Assembly (NCBI RefSeq): GCF_000332075.2
Contig: NZ_ALVU02000001.1
Span: 1,994,323-2,058,322 of the forward strand
Direction of reading: 5' to 3'
Length of the DNA: 64,000 nt
From: Synechocystis sp. PCC 7509
GTDB taxonomy: Bacteria; Cyanobacteriota; Cyanobacteriia; Cyanobacteriales; Chroococcidiopsidaceae
The notes beneath the pieces were generated by a model, which did not search any database, was not told where the DNA came from, and saw nothing but the letters and a program-made list of their open reading frames with translations. Position numbers and translations under genes: made by a program. Below, in pieces: positions 36,470-46,060 of the stretch; positions within the stretch are counted from its first letter, which is position 1; the number at the start of each line of letters is the position of its first letter.

Positions 36470-36650
36470 ACTGAAATTTTCCGTATAATCTTCTACTTTT
36501 AACAACATACATAAGCATTGCGTTCATTTTTGAGTGTGATATACGGAATTTTTCTGTATATCACCCAATAGGGGTGATTAAATAGAATTTTTCCGTATAT
36601 CTAGCTTAAATGGGGGTATTACACGGAATTTCTCTGTATATTATTTTGGA
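36470..36650. repeat. Cluster of four short repeats with palindromic members
   Basis: Four copies of a motif like ACGGAATTTTTCTGTATA lie at 36473-36488 (inverted), 36537-36562 (palindromic, arms TGATATACGGAA/TTCTGTATATCA with one mismatch), 36585-36601 (inverted) and 36620-36643. A 7-bp stem ATCACCC/GGGTGAT lies at 36559-36577. No gene is visible in 36413-36767. They may be operator sites or the debris of small repeats. Confidence 0.55.
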
Positions 36651-36767
36651 CAATTCACTCAGATATTCAACAGGATTTGTCGCCGCTTTGGGTCGAAACT
36701 CCCTGCTTATAGCTAAGATCGGCTTAAGCCCACTGCTAAAGTACCGAAATTTAAAAAGCATTAGTGT

Positions 36768-39524
36768 ATGTTATTTCCATCCAGGCGACATCGTTTGTTA
36801 TTTATCCTATTTAGCGCTTGCTTGAGTGCAACGCTGTTGTTTAATAACTCTTTTGCTATATCTGCACCATTAACTACTAAAAAACCAATGTCGCTTTCTG
36901 TAACTGAAAATGTCCGCAAAACTGTCCTCGAAAATGGGCTTACTGTCCTGACTAAACAAGTTAAAACTGCTCCCGTTGTTAGCGTTCAAGTATGGTATCA
37001 AATTGGTTCGCGCGATGAAGCTCCCGGTGTAAACGGCATTGCTCACCAATTAGAACATATGTTGTTTAAAGGTACGAGTAGCCGCCCGATTCAGTTTGGA
37101 CGCTTGTTTAGTGCTTTGGGTAGCGATTCTAATGCTTTTACTAGCTACGATCAAACCGCTTATTTTGGTACAGTCGAGCGCGGCTTAATGGATAGTCTTT
37201 TAGAGCTAGAAGCTGACAGAATGCAGAATGCTCTAATAAATGCCGAGCAATTGACCAGCGAAAAGCGGGTAGTAATTTCTGAGTTGCAGGGATACGAAAA
37301 TAGCCCCGACTATCGTTTGGGTAGAGCCGTTATGCGTGCCGCCTTACCAAATAGTCCCTATGGATTGACTATCGGCGGCACTAAGGCAGATGTAGAAAAG
37401 TTTACGGTTGAACAAGTCAAAAGCTATTACCGCAACTACTACAGCCCTAAAAATGCCACTTTAATTGTTGTGGGAGATTTTGAGCCAGAGGCTACTTTGG
37501 CAAAGGTTAAAGAGATTTTTGGCAAAGTACCTAATGCTCAAGAAGAAGTTGTTAAACCCCAAGCTACTGCAACTAAGCCGCAAACCCCGACTAAACAGCC
37601 AATTATTTTAAAAGAGCCTGGTGCAGCTTCACTGTTGCAATCTGTATATCCTTTAGTTGATATCAATCATCCCGATGCGCCGGTTTTGGATGTGCTAAAT
37701 GGGATTTTGACCGAAGGTCGCAATTCTAGACTTTATCAAGCTTTGATTGAGTCGGGTTTAGCTAGTGGTATGAATGGCTACGCGGCTACTTTGGCTGGTG
37801 GTGGATGGTACAACTTGGAAATAACCGCCGCACCGGGACAAGAATTAGCAAAAATTGATTCGGTTTTGTTAAATGCGATCGCCCTCCTCACCGAAAAAGG
37901 CGTAACCACTGACGAACTAAACCGCGCCAAAACTCAATTACAAGCCTCGGTATTACTCAACAACCGCGATATTGTTTCCCAAGCAATGCAAATTGGCTAC
38001 GACCAAACAACCGCCGGAGATTATCGTTTTACAGACCGTTACTTAGCCGCCATTGATAAAGTTAGCGTTGAAGATGTGCAGCGAGTAGCCGCAAATTACC
38101 TCGCACCCGCTAAACGGACAGTAGGATTATTTGAACCAACTAAGCAGGACGGAGAAGCCAGCACCGGGGGAAATCCTACCCAAATGACCGAAAACTTTAG
38201 TCCTGGCGCGCCTGTAGACCCCGCCGAAGTAGCGAAATATTTACCAACAGTAGATCCAGCAACACCCACTCCTAAAGCTTTACCAGAGGAATTTACGCTA
38301 ACTAATGGTGTAAAAGTGTTGTTGCTCCCAGATGCTAGTACGCCAACGGTGACTTTAAGCGGTTTTATCAAGGCTGGCGCAGAATTTGACACGCAACCAA
38401 AAGCAGGACTTGCGGCTTTGACGGCGGAAAACTTACTAAGTGGAACGAAAACTAAAGACGATCTCGCTCTTGCTAAAGCTTTAGAAGATCGCGGTGCAAG
38501 TTTGAATTTTAGAGCGAATCGTGAAGGTGTAGACATTAACGGCTACAGCTTAAAGACCGATTTACCCGTTGTTTTGGAAACCTTAGCGGATGTAGTGCAA
38601 AACTCTACATTTCCTAGCGATGAAATTGAACTTAGTCGCCAAAGAGCTTTAACTAGCCTCGATTTGGAATTAGACGATCCTGCTCGTGTAGCACGACGAG
38701 TATTTCAGCAAGCGATTTATCCCGCTAATCATCCTTTCCATACTTTCCCCACCGCAGAAACTCTAAAAAGCCTAAGCCGTGAAGATGTTGCTAGTTTCTA
38801 CCAAAAACAATATCGTCCTGACCAAATGGTATTAACTTTAGTGGGAGATTTTGACCCCAAACAAGTGCGGAGTTTATTGGAAACATCCCTAAATGACTGG
38901 AAAGCAGAAGGGAAAGCGCCTGTAGTTAATTATCCTAATGTGCCTAACTCCGAAAAAGTAGTGCAACTTAACCCATCATTACCCGGAAAAACTCAAGCTG
39001 TTACCTATATAGGCGATCGCGGAATTAATCGCAAAGATCCCCGTTATTACGCAGCTTTGGTACTAAATCAGATTGTTGGCGGTGATACTTTATCTAGTAG
39101 ATTAGGTACAGAATTGCGCGATCGCCAAGGTTTGACTTACGGCATTTATAGCTACTTTAGCGCCGGAAGACAAGCAGGACCCTTTGTTGTCTCCATGCAA
39201 ACCGACCCCGAAGATGCTAATAAAGCTATTTCTAGCGTCCGCGCCCTTTTAAGCCAAATTCACGACAAGGGTGTCACTAAGGAGGAAGTAACCGCCGCTA
39301 AACGCTCTCTAACTCGTGGTTACAATGTTGGTTTGGCAAATCCTGACGAACTAGCCAACACCATTAGACTCAATGAAGTTTATGGTTTAGGACAGGACGA
39401 ATTAAGTTCTTTTTCTACCAAAATCGAAGCTGTGAGCTTAGAAGACGTAAATAAAGCCGCTAAAGAATTACTCCAAAGTGATAAATTTGCGATTGTAACG
39501 GCGGGAGGAAATTCCGCTAAATAA
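36768..39524 (+). CDS. M16 family metallopeptidase, two-domain
   Basis: A 918-aa protein. The N-terminal hydrophobic segment (residues about 8-32) is a signal peptide, so it is exported. The inverted zinc motif HxxEH is His93-Glu96-His97 (HQLEHMLFKGT). A second M16 repeat begins near residue 505 (FTLTNGVKVLLLPD) and lacks HxxEH, as is normal for the non-catalytic half of fused M16 proteins. A Pro/Thr-rich linker lies near 470-500. It is likely a periplasmic or thylakoid-lumen peptidase. Confidence 0.9.
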   Translation: MLFPSRRHRLLFILFSACLSATLLFNNSFAISAPLTTKKPMSLSVTENVRKTVLENGLTVLTKQVKTAPVVSVQVWYQIGSRDEAPGVNGIAHQLEHMLFKGTSSRPIQFGRLFSALGSDSNAFTSYDQTAYFGTVERGLMDSLLELEADRMQNALINAEQLTSEKRVVISELQGYENSPDYRLGRAVMRAALPNSPYGLTIGGTKADVEKFTVEQVKSYYRNYYSPKNATLIVVGDFEPEATLAKVKEIFGKVPNAQEEVVKPQATATKPQTPTKQPIILKEPGAASLLQSVYPLVDINHPDAPVLDVLNGILTEGRNSRLYQALIESGLASGMNGYAATLAGGGWYNLEITAAPGQELAKIDSVLLNAIALLTEKGVTTDELNRAKTQLQASVLLNNRDIVSQAMQIGYDQTTAGDYRFTDRYLAAIDKVSVEDVQRVAANYLAPAKRTVGLFEPTKQDGEASTGGNPTQMTENFSPGAPVDPAEVAKYLPTVDPATPTPKALPEEFTLTNGVKVLLLPDASTPTVTLSGFIKAGAEFDTQPKAGLAALTAENLLSGTKTKDDLALAKALEDRGASLNFRANREGVDINGYSLKTDLPVVLETLADVVQNSTFPSDEIELSRQRALTSLDLELDDPARVARRVFQQAIYPANHPFHTFPTAETLKSLSREDVASFYQKQYRPDQMVLTLVGDFDPKQVRSLLETSLNDWKAEGKAPVVNYPNVPNSEKVVQLNPSLPGKTQAVTYIGDRGINRKDPRYYAALVLNQIVGGDTLSSRLGTELRDRQGLTYGIYSYFSAGRQAGPFVVSMQTDPEDANKAISSVRALLSQIHDKGVTKEEVTAAKRSLTRGYNVGLANPDELANTIRLNEVYGLGQDELSSFSTKIEAVSLEDVNKAAKELLQSDKFAIVTAGGNSAK

Positions 39525-39652
39525 CCGCTTTTTTGGTGTGGTATGGGTAAAAACGCCTGTATCACACTAAAGAAATAATAATAGGCGAAGTTTGTTATCA
39601 AAGAGCGATCGCTAAGTACGATATATTTATGCGCTTTTATACGATTTAATCG

Positions 39653-40480
39653 ATGAATATTTTTAGCAACTTGCTTTCTCAAACTGTTCAAACTCCCCGT
39701 CCTAAAAAACAAGTTAAAGGAATTGAGATAAAATCCGAGCGGGAAATTGAAATTATGCGCCAGTCAGCCAAGATTGTCGCCACTGTATTAAAAGAAATAT
39801 CCCAACTGGTAGAACCCGGAATGACTACCCTAGACTTAGACGCTCATGCCGAAAAGCGTATTCGGGAAATGGGCGCAACTCCTAGCTTTAAAGGCTATCA
39901 TGGCTTCCCCGCTTCTATTTGTGCCAGTATTAATAACGAAGTCGTACACGGCATTCCCAACCCTAAAAAAGTTATTCGCGCTGGAGATGTTTTAAAGGTA
40001 GATACCGGAGCATTTTATCAAGGCTTTCATGGCGACTCTTGTATTACGATCGCCGTGGGCGCAGTAACTCCCGAAGCTGCGAGATTAATTAAAGTAGCCG
40101 AAGAAGCCCTTTATAAAGGTATTGAGCAAGTAAAAGCCGGAAACTATCTAATGGATATCGCGGGAGCAATTGAAGACCATGTTAAAGCAAACAAATTTAA
40201 AATAGTTGAAAGCTTTACTGGGCATGGTGTCGGGCGCAACTTACACGAAGAACCATCCGTATTTAACTATCGCACTCGTGAAATGCCCAATGTCAAGCTC
40301 AAAAAAGGCATGACTTTAGCTATTGAACCAATTTTAAATGCTGGTTCAAAATTAACACGCATACTATCCGATCGCTGGACAGCAGTTACTGTTGATAATT
40401 CTTTATCAGCACAGTTTGAGCATACTGTTTTAGTCACCGATGACGGCTACGAGATTTTAACTTGTCGTTCTTTAGTCTAA
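39653..40480 (+). CDS. map: Methionine aminopeptidase, type I
   Basis: A 275-aa protein. A short N-terminal extension precedes [18 protein letters not shown]. Metal ligands are visible in [16 protein letters not shown] (two Asp), [14 protein letters not shown] (His) and AIEPIL (Glu). It removes the initiator Met from nascent proteins. A terminator follows. Confidence 0.93.
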   Translation: MNIFSNLLSQTVQTPRPKKQVKGIEIKSEREIEIMRQSAKIVATVLKEISQLVEPGMTTLDLDAHAEKRIREMGATPSFKGYHGFPASICASINNEVVHGIPNPKKVIRAGDVLKVDTGAFYQGFHGDSCITIAVGAVTPEAARLIKVAEEALYKGIEQVKAGNYLMDIAGAIEDHVKANKFKIVESFTGHGVGRNLHEEPSVFNYRTREMPNVKLKKGMTLAIEPILNAGSKLTRILSDRWTAVTVDNSLSAQFEHTVLVTDDGYEILTCRSLV

Positions 40481-40507
40481 ACAAAAAGTAACGCTCGTTT
40501 TCTATAG

Positions 40508-40534
40508 ACCTCTCAAAAGTAGGAGAGGTTTTTT
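40508..40534 (+). terminator. Rho-independent terminator after map
   Basis: Stem ACCTCTC (40508-40514) with GAGAGGT (40523-40529), loop of 8 nt, followed by six T, 27 bp after the map stop. Confidence 0.85.
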
Positions 40535-40666
40535 AGTGTCAACATTTTTTAAAAAAATTTAGCGATCGCCTTTTTATGGCGGAAAAACTCAAAAATCCTC
40601 TATGTTGAAATATTAAATGTTAATCTACAAAAATTAGCGCCTTGTACTTTGCCAAGTCTCCCGTTT

Positions 40667-41440
40667 ATGAAACTTTTTATTTTAGCTACTACGGTACTTA
40701 CAACTTTTAGCCTTGCTTATCCAGCTTTTTCAGAAAACATCGCTCATACCAGACAATTGCTCTCGACTAAACAATGTCAAAGTTGCGATTTAAGTGGTGC
40801 AGGCTTGGTTTTGACGAATTTATCGGGAGCTAATTTATCGGGAGCCAACTTAAGCGGGGCAAATTTGAGCCGTGCAAACTTGAGTGGAGCCGATTTGACG
40901 GGAGCAAATTTAATTGGCGCTTCTTTATTTGGAGCCAATTTAACAGGGGTAAAGTTACAGGGAGCGCAAATAGCTGGAGCAGATTTTAGAGATGCCTATT
41001 TGTACAATGTCAGCTTTGGGGATGCTGATGTCAATGTCGCTCACTTGCAAGGTGCGATCGGTATACCCACAGAGGCAGCTAAGGCTGGAGATTTTTATAG
41101 ATGGGGAATGTTGCAAGGTCAAAAAGGGGACTCCCAAGGGGCAATTGATTATTTTAACCAAGCTTTAACTATTGACCCAGAGTTTGCTTTGGCTTATATG
41201 GGACGTAGTGTTGCTCGTTACCAATTATTAGACCGTAAAGGAGCTATGGAAGATGCGGTAGTTGCAGACCAATTGTTTTTAGCTCAAGGAAACATTACCG
41301 GAACCCAAACAGCGCAGGCATTTATTACAGAGTTAGGAGCGCCACCACCAAGCGCATCAAAGCCAAAAAGTAAAGGAAACTTTATGAATATATTGGGACT
41401 ATTAGGCTCGGCGGCGGTTAAGTTATTTTTGCCGTTTTAA
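40667..41440 (+). CDS. Secreted pentapeptide-repeat protein with TPR-like tail
   Basis: About 257 aa from ATG 40667. MKLFILATTVLTTFSLAYPAFS is a signal peptide. CQSCDLSGAGL starts about 15 pentapeptide repeats of A(N/D)LSG type (residues about 45-120), forming a right-handed beta-helix. Residues about 145-205 are TPR-like (AIDYFNQALTIDPEFALAYMG). The C-terminus is hydrophobic. It is likely periplasmic or lumenal; the partner is unknown. Confidence 0.85.
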   Translation: MKLFILATTVLTTFSLAYPAFSENIAHTRQLLSTKQCQSCDLSGAGLVLTNLSGANLSGANLSGANLSRANLSGADLTGANLIGASLFGANLTGVKLQGAQIAGADFRDAYLYNVSFGDADVNVAHLQGAIGIPTEAAKAGDFYRWGMLQGQKGDSQGAIDYFNQALTIDPEFALAYMGRSVARYQLLDRKGAMEDAVVADQLFLAQGNITGTQTAQAFITELGAPPPSASKPKSKGNFMNILGLLGSAAVKLFLPF

Positions 41441-41564
41441 TTGGTATGTAGCGATCCGTTTTGAGCCAATAAAATTTTTACCCGCCTGTAAATCCCGCTT
41501 TGAAGATGGCTAAGAGCCTTAAAAAAGTTAGGGCGCATATCTAAATGCGCCCAGGGAGTAGTTA

Positions 41565-42089
41565 CTAACTAATTTTTAGTAATTCTACGTCAAAAATTAG
41601 CGTTGCATTGGGGGGAATTACGCCCCCCGCACCACGAGCGCCATAACCTAATTCTGGGGGAATAGTAAGCTGACGGCGATCGCCTACTTTCATTGTGCTA
41701 AGTCCTTCATCCCAGCCTTTAATCACTTGTCCTACGCCTAATTTAAAAGAAAAAGGCTGACCGCGATCGCGGGAACTATCAAATTTTGTCCCATCTTCTA
41801 GAGTTCCGGTGTAATGCACCACAACGGTTTGACCAGTTTTAGGAGTCGCGCCAGTTCCTTCATTGAGTACAACGTACTTCAATCCTGAAGCCGTACTTAC
41901 AACTTTGTTATCGTCGTCAGACATAGTATTACTAGGAGTTGGTTGTTTATTTTCGGTTACTTGAGCAATCTGGGGTTGGTTTGATGTAAGTCTATCTGCA
42001 CTAGCATTAGGCTGGTTTGTAAACTGACTAACAACCAAAACTACAACACAAACTACTATGACACCAAAACTGATGATAATTTCTCTCAA
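41565..42089 (-). CDS. FKBP-type peptidyl-prolyl isomerase, membrane-anchored
   Basis: A 174-aa protein. Residues 5-22 are a membrane anchor or signal ([15 protein letters not shown]), followed by a linker and an FKBP domain: [37 protein letters not shown] and [26 protein letters not shown]. All core FKBP motifs are present. It is expected to fold periplasmic or lumenal proteins. Confidence 0.92.
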   Translation of the reverse strand: MREIIISFGVIVVCVVVLVVSQFTNQPNASADRLTSNQPQIAQVTENKQPTPSNTMSDDDNKVVSTASGLKYVVLNEGTGATPKTGQTVVVHYTGTLEDGTKFDSSRDRGQPFSFKLGVGQVIKGWDEGLSTMKVGDRRQLTIPPELGYGARGAGGVIPPNATLIFDVELLKIS

Positions 42090-42173
42090 AATTCTTCCTC
42101 CTTAAAACCAAGGAATAGTAGAAAGTGTTACAAACACAACAGATTTTAGTTCAATTGGCTGGAGAAATGCAAA

Positions 42174-42497
42174 TTAACGCCAGAGTTTATTTTCCAAATC
42201 TCGCACTTGACGCTCCAACCTGTCAATTCTTCCCCGCAATTCATCGGTTTCTGACTGACGAGGTACGCCCAAATCCTGCATCACATTTTTTACTTGCTTT
42301 TGCATTTGGGTTTCCCAGTTTCCCTGTTCCGATTTTAATTTGTGCATCATATCATCGACAAAAACCTTAGCTTGCTCTGGGTTTAGTTTGCCATCTTTGA
42401 CTAATTCGTCGCTTGCTTCGCGTAATTTTTCCGCGACTAAAGACGTTGTCCCTACACCAAGCATTACCAATTGCTGAAGCCAGTTATTATTTTCCAC
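42174..42497 (-). CDS. Phasin-like helical protein
   Basis: A 107-aa protein predicted to be mostly helical, with a C-terminal coiled coil (DELRGRIDRLERQVRDLENKLWR). The N-terminus GTTSLVAEKLREASDELVKDGKL resembles small phasin-like/PHA-granule proteins of cyanobacteria. There is no pha gene nearby, so the role is uncertain. Confidence 0.65.
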   Translation of the reverse strand: MENNNWLQQLVMLGVGTTSLVAEKLREASDELVKDGKLNPEQAKVFVDDMMHKLKSEQGNWETQMQKQVKNVMQDLGVPRQSETDELRGRIDRLERQVRDLENKLWR

Positions 42498-42678
42498 TTT
42501 TTTGTACCTTTTTTAATAAACTTTGCAATTAAACTGTTACAGTTATGTGCGATCGCGCCTTGCTACAATTCTATCAAGGGAAAACATTACCAGAAGGGGC
42601 GTATTTCCCCCAAATTTTTCTAAACCTCGTTATTAATACCTGTTTATAATAATTGACTCAAAAACTAAACCTTTTGCT

Positions 42679-43446
42679 ATGAATAACTTGTCTTCGTTGC
42701 TAGTGGCTCAAATCACCGACACTCATTTATTTGCAGAAGTTGAGCCGAAGGTTTTTGGCGTAGCAACTCATAACTCATTGCAAGCAGTTATAGAGCGATT
42801 GAGAGCATTGCAATCGCCTCCAGATATTTTGTTACTAACAGGCGATATTTCTCAAGATGAAAGCCGCCAATCTTACGATCGCTTATATAATTTTATCGCC
42901 CCGCTAAATATTCCTACTTACTGGCTTCCCGGAAATCATGACAATTTGCCAATTATGGAGCAAGTATTACAACAGTCTCCAATTGATGCAACCAAGGCTT
43001 TCCAGTCTGGCGGCTGGAACTTTGTACTTTTAAGCTCTTTAATCCCAGGGTGCGTACAGGGAGAGATTTCTAAGCAAAGTTTGGATTGGCTAGAATCGCA
43101 ACTTAAAAAATGTACGCTTCCTACTTTGGTTGCTATACATCATCCACCTTGCTTAATTAACTCTGAGTGGATGGATAACATTAACTTACGCAATTATCAG
43201 GAGTTTTTGGCGCTAATCGATCACTATTTACAGATAAAACTGGTTATATTCGGTCACATTCACCAAGAGTTTGATAGTCAGCGTCAGGGAGTACGTTATC
43301 TAGGTTCTCCCTCTACCTGCGTGCAGTTTCAACCCCAAAGTAAAGAGTTTACTATCGATAAGCAAGCTCAACCAGGATTTAGATTGATAAACCTTTTTTC
43401 TGATGGTACTTACGATACAGAAGTTGTCCGGGCGCACGGCGCTTAA
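42679..43446 (+). CDS. CpdA-like metallophosphoesterase
   Basis: A 255-aa calcineurin-like phosphoesterase: AQITDTHLF (DxH), LLTGDISQDES (GDxxxD type), WLPGNHDN (GNHD), VAIHHPP and FGHIHQE metal ligands. It resembles class III 3',5'-cyclic-nucleotide phosphodiesterases, so a role in cAMP turnover is plausible but not certain. Confidence 0.85.
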   Translation: MNNLSSLLVAQITDTHLFAEVEPKVFGVATHNSLQAVIERLRALQSPPDILLLTGDISQDESRQSYDRLYNFIAPLNIPTYWLPGNHDNLPIMEQVLQQSPIDATKAFQSGGWNFVLLSSLIPGCVQGEISKQSLDWLESQLKKCTLPTLVAIHHPPCLINSEWMDNINLRNYQEFLALIDHYLQIKLVIFGHIHQEFDSQRQGVRYLGSPSTCVQFQPQSKEFTIDKQAQPGFRLINLFSDGTYDTEVVRAHGA

Positions 43447-43451
43447 TAATT

Positions 43452-43760
43452 GTGGTTATTGAGTTACTCATCGTTGAAGTTGGGGCGGAAGATCGGGACA
43501 AATATCTACACCTAGATCGGCAAATTTGAACAAAGGCGATCGCGCAGTTTTCTGGGTTTATAAATAAGGAAGTTTGGCTTAATCCTTATATACCTACAGA
43601 AGTTATTTTAGTTATTCGTTGGCGTAGCCGCCAAGAATGGAAATCAATCTCCCCGCAGCTATTAGAGGACATTGAATGCCAGTTTGGCTCACAAATGGGT
43701 AATACTCACTATAAAATCGTTGAATCGCTGGAGTATCAGGTTTTAGAGACATTGCCATAA
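43452..43760 (+). pseudogene. TIGR03792-type small protein with premature TGA
   Basis: From GTG 43452 the frame gives VVIELLIVEVGAEDRDKYLH then LDRQI, a TGA at 43527-43529, and continues TKAIAQFSGFINKEVW…VILVIRWRSRQEWKSI to TAA 43758-43760. Homologues of the TIGR03792 family (ABM-like fold) have Trp at the stop position, so a TGG to TGA change is the simplest explanation. The rest is collinear over about 102 codons. It lies 5 bp after the CpdA-like gene. Confidence 0.75.
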
Positions 43761-43840
43761 AATGTTTGTCAGGCGATGATCGCCCTAAATTAATTGCCAA
43801 TTGTTAATGTAAAGAGCATTACTAGCTGGTGCTTGGTTAC

Positions 43841-44224
43841 TTAAATTACCGATACTGCGTCTAATGGTTCGCAAAAAATATTAATCCCATCTTGCACCGC
43901 ATACATCAAAACTGGAGTCACTAATAGCGCTGGACAAAGTTTCGTTGCCGCCAAGTGTCCGGCGACGATCGCAAAATCTTCAGCGATTAAACTGCTTCTA
44001 AATTCTTCCTTGCAAATAACCGCGCGGCATTTTTTGGCTAAACTATCTAACCAATCAAAGTTAGCTATCTCTGGTTGCTGTCCGGCTCGAATTGCTAGTA
44101 CCATTGCCGCATCTTCCAAATTGCCCTCGCAGTCCTCTATTACTTGTAGTGCATTTATAGCATCGGGGTAATCTGCTAATTGAGTACGAAATTTAGCAAT
44201 TTCTGCGCTTGTAACTTGAGTCAT
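43841..44224 (-). CDS. Hypothetical protein
   Basis: A 127-aa protein with no membrane segment or signal. It is predicted to be helical with a UBA-like stretch (NALQVIEDCEGNLEDAAMVL). I recognise no family beyond likely cyanobacterial conservation. Confidence 0.6.
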   Translation of the reverse strand: MTQVTSAEIAKFRTQLADYPDAINALQVIEDCEGNLEDAAMVLAIRAGQQPEIANFDWLDSLAKKCRAVICKEEFRSSLIAEDFAIVAGHLAATKLCPALLVTPVLMYAVQDGINIFCEPLDAVSVI

Positions 44225-44348
44225 TACAACTATTTTAGATAAACAACAATTGGGCTTTTCTAATTTTGACGGACGCGAGCAGTTATTGCCAAATAAAAAA
44301 GCAGTGAAGTAAACCCACTGCTTGGCTGTTATTAATAAGTTACGTAAA

Positions 44349-44726
44349 TTACACTCCTACTAATTCGCGCGATTCAAAATCTGTCAGTTGTTGGGCGATC
44401 GCGTATCTTGTCTCTAACTTGGCTACGCTAAACTGGTTGCGCAGGCATTCTAAATGAGCTAAAGCGTTGGCTTTTTCTGCCGATAGCCGCATTAACGTAT
44501 TTGTAGCGGTTTGATATTCTTTGTCTATCAGCAGAACTTCAAACCTCCGCGCCTTGCGTTGAGTATCATTTTTCAAATCCATGTCAAAAGCCGAACGAGT
44601 ATCCGCGTGACCTTCTACTCGATAGAGAAGTTGCTGTACTGCCATAATTTCTGCATCAAGTTCATTTACCCGTTGAGCAGCTTTGGCGATCGCTTCTGGA
44701 TAATGACTTAGTTCCATGGTCATCAT
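44349..44726 (-). CDS. Hypothetical helical protein with transposon at its start
   Basis: A 125-aa protein rich in charged helices, probably a coiled coil (AAQRVNELDAEIMAVQQLL). Its function is unknown. The start ATG at 44724-44726 lies inside a 10-bp sequence (CATAATTCTC) that recurs on the far side of the TnpB element at 46061-46070, so the element sits at the start codon. The ribosome site is now GGAGAA partly supplied at the junction. The original promoter is 1.3 kb away, so expression may be altered. Confidence 0.6.
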   Translation of the reverse strand: MMTMELSHYPEAIAKAAQRVNELDAEIMAVQQLLYRVEGHADTRSAFDMDLKNDTQRKARRFEVLLIDKEYQTATNTLMRLSAEKANALAHLECLRNQFSVAKLETRYAIAQQLTDFESRELVGV

Positions 44727-44833
44727 AATTCTCCGGGAAACCCCGTTGCTTCAGCACGGGGAGGGATAGGAGGGGAATCGATGGGGTTCAACACCCCGGA
44801 GATTCCCACATATTTTGTGTTATAATGTGAGGT

Positions 44834-46018
44834 ATGCAAAAAGCTTACCGTTACCGCGTTTACCCAACTTCCGAACAAGAAACCTTGTTGCGGAGAACTA
44901 TGGGTTGTGCGCGTTTGGTTTACAACCGAGCGTTGGCTTCCCGGACGGAAGGTTGGTACGAAAGGCAAGAAAAGGTTGACTACATCAAAACTTCTGCCAT
45001 GCTTACCCAATGGAAAAAGCAAGAAGACTTGCAATTTCTGAACGAGGTTAGCTGCGTACCTTTGCAGCAAGGACTTAGACACTTGCAAAAAGCCTTTGCA
45101 AACTTTTGGGCGGGACACGCTAAGTATCCCAACTTTAAAAAGAAGCATAATGGTGGCTCTGCTGAGTTCACTAAGTCCGCTTTTAAGTGGAAGGATGGGC
45201 AAGTATGGCTTGCCAAGTGTACTGAAGCGCTGCCGATTCGTTGGAGTAGGCAACTGCCCAAGGGATGCGAACCGTCTACCATCACGGTCAAGTTGGATGC
45301 GAGTGGGCGATTCCACGTTTCTTTGCTCGTAGACACAGTGATTGAACCATTGCCAAAATCCAATAAATCTATTGGTTTGGATATGGGGATAACTAGCTTG
45401 ATTGCTACCAGTAATGGGGACAAAATCGCTAATCCCAAGCACTTTAAACGCAGAATCGCAAAGCTTAGACGAGTCCAGAAATCTTTGTCTCGTAAGCAGA
45501 AGGGGTCGAACAATCGACATAAGCAAAGGCTCAAAGTAGCCAAAGTACATGGACAAATAACTGATAGTCGCAAAGACTTTTTGCATAAGCTAACTACTCA
45601 ACTGGTGAACGAAAACCAAACCATCGTGGTTGAGGATTTGGCAATCAAAAACATGGTCAAAAACCATAAATTGGCGCTCTCGATTAGCGATGCTAGTTGG
45701 GGTGAATTTGTCCGCCAGCTTGCTTACAAGTGCGAGTGGCACGGGCGAGAACTGATTAAAATTGACCGATGGTTTCCTTCCTCCAAAAGGTGCGGAAACT
45801 GTGGGCATATAGTAGACAAAATGCCGTTGAATGTACGTGAGTGGGATTGTCCTAAGTGTCAAACTAACCATGACCGTGATATCAACGCGAGTAGGAATAT
45901 ACTTGCCGCAGGGCTTGCGGTGTCAGTCTGTGGAGCGAACATAAGACCCGATAGGCAAGAGTCTAAAAGGCAGTTGCAAAAAACCCGAAAGGGAAAGAAA
46001 CAGAAACCTAAGTCGTGA
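44834..46018 (+). CDS. tnpB: TnpB RNA-guided nuclease (IS200/IS605)
   Basis: A 394-aa protein. N-terminal MQKAYRYRVYPTSEQETLLRRTMGCARLVYN is the TnpB start. The split RuvC residues are Asp183 (GLDMGITS), Glu267 (VVEDLAI) and the Asp in DRDINASRN (about 347-349). The zinc finger CGNCG…CPKC lies between the last two. All catalytic motifs are intact and no frameshift is seen, so the protein could be active. TnpB proteins use an omega RNA from the element's right end to cut DNA and favour element retention. Confidence 0.93.
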   Translation: MQKAYRYRVYPTSEQETLLRRTMGCARLVYNRALASRTEGWYERQEKVDYIKTSAMLTQWKKQEDLQFLNEVSCVPLQQGLRHLQKAFANFWAGHAKYPNFKKKHNGGSAEFTKSAFKWKDGQVWLAKCTEALPIRWSRQLPKGCEPSTITVKLDASGRFHVSLLVDTVIEPLPKSNKSIGLDMGITSLIATSNGDKIANPKHFKRRIAKLRRVQKSLSRKQKGSNNRHKQRLKVAKVHGQITDSRKDFLHKLTTQLVNENQTIVVEDLAIKNMVKNHKLALSISDASWGEFVRQLAYKCEWHGRELIKIDRWFPSSKRCGNCGHIVDKMPLNVREWDCPKCQTNHDRDINASRNILAAGLAVSVCGANIRPDRQESKRQLQKTRKGKKQKPKS

Positions 46019-46060
46019 GTCTTAGGAATCCCCGTACCTTAAGGTCGGGGAGGAGGTCAA
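45900..46060 (+). ncRNA. Predicted omega RNA scaffold at tnpB 3' end
   Basis: In known TnpB systems the guide RNA overlaps the 3' end of tnpB and the right end, with the guide taken from the flank. Here the stretch around GTCTGTGGAGCGAACATAAG and the terminal hairpin is also kept in the mini-element at 31.4 kb although the rest of tnpB is lost there. That selective retention supports a functional RNA. The predicted guide would start at 46061. Confidence 0.4.

Larger units (their letters stand above)
44734..46060 (+). mobile_element. TnpB-only IS200/IS605-type element (IS1341-like)
   Basis: The left end has a hairpin ccccgttgcttcagcacgggg (44743-44763) and a promoter-like TATAAT just before the gene. 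The right end has a hairpin ccccgtaccttaaggtcgggg (46030-46050) and ends in GTCAA, resembling the right cleavage site of this superfamily. No TnpA Y1 transposase is in the window. The exact left boundary is uncertain because of the 10-bp direct repeat. Confidence 0.8.

Noticed and set aside
36470..36650. CRISPR-like repeats
   Set aside because: Only four divergent copies in alternating orientation with irregular spacing.
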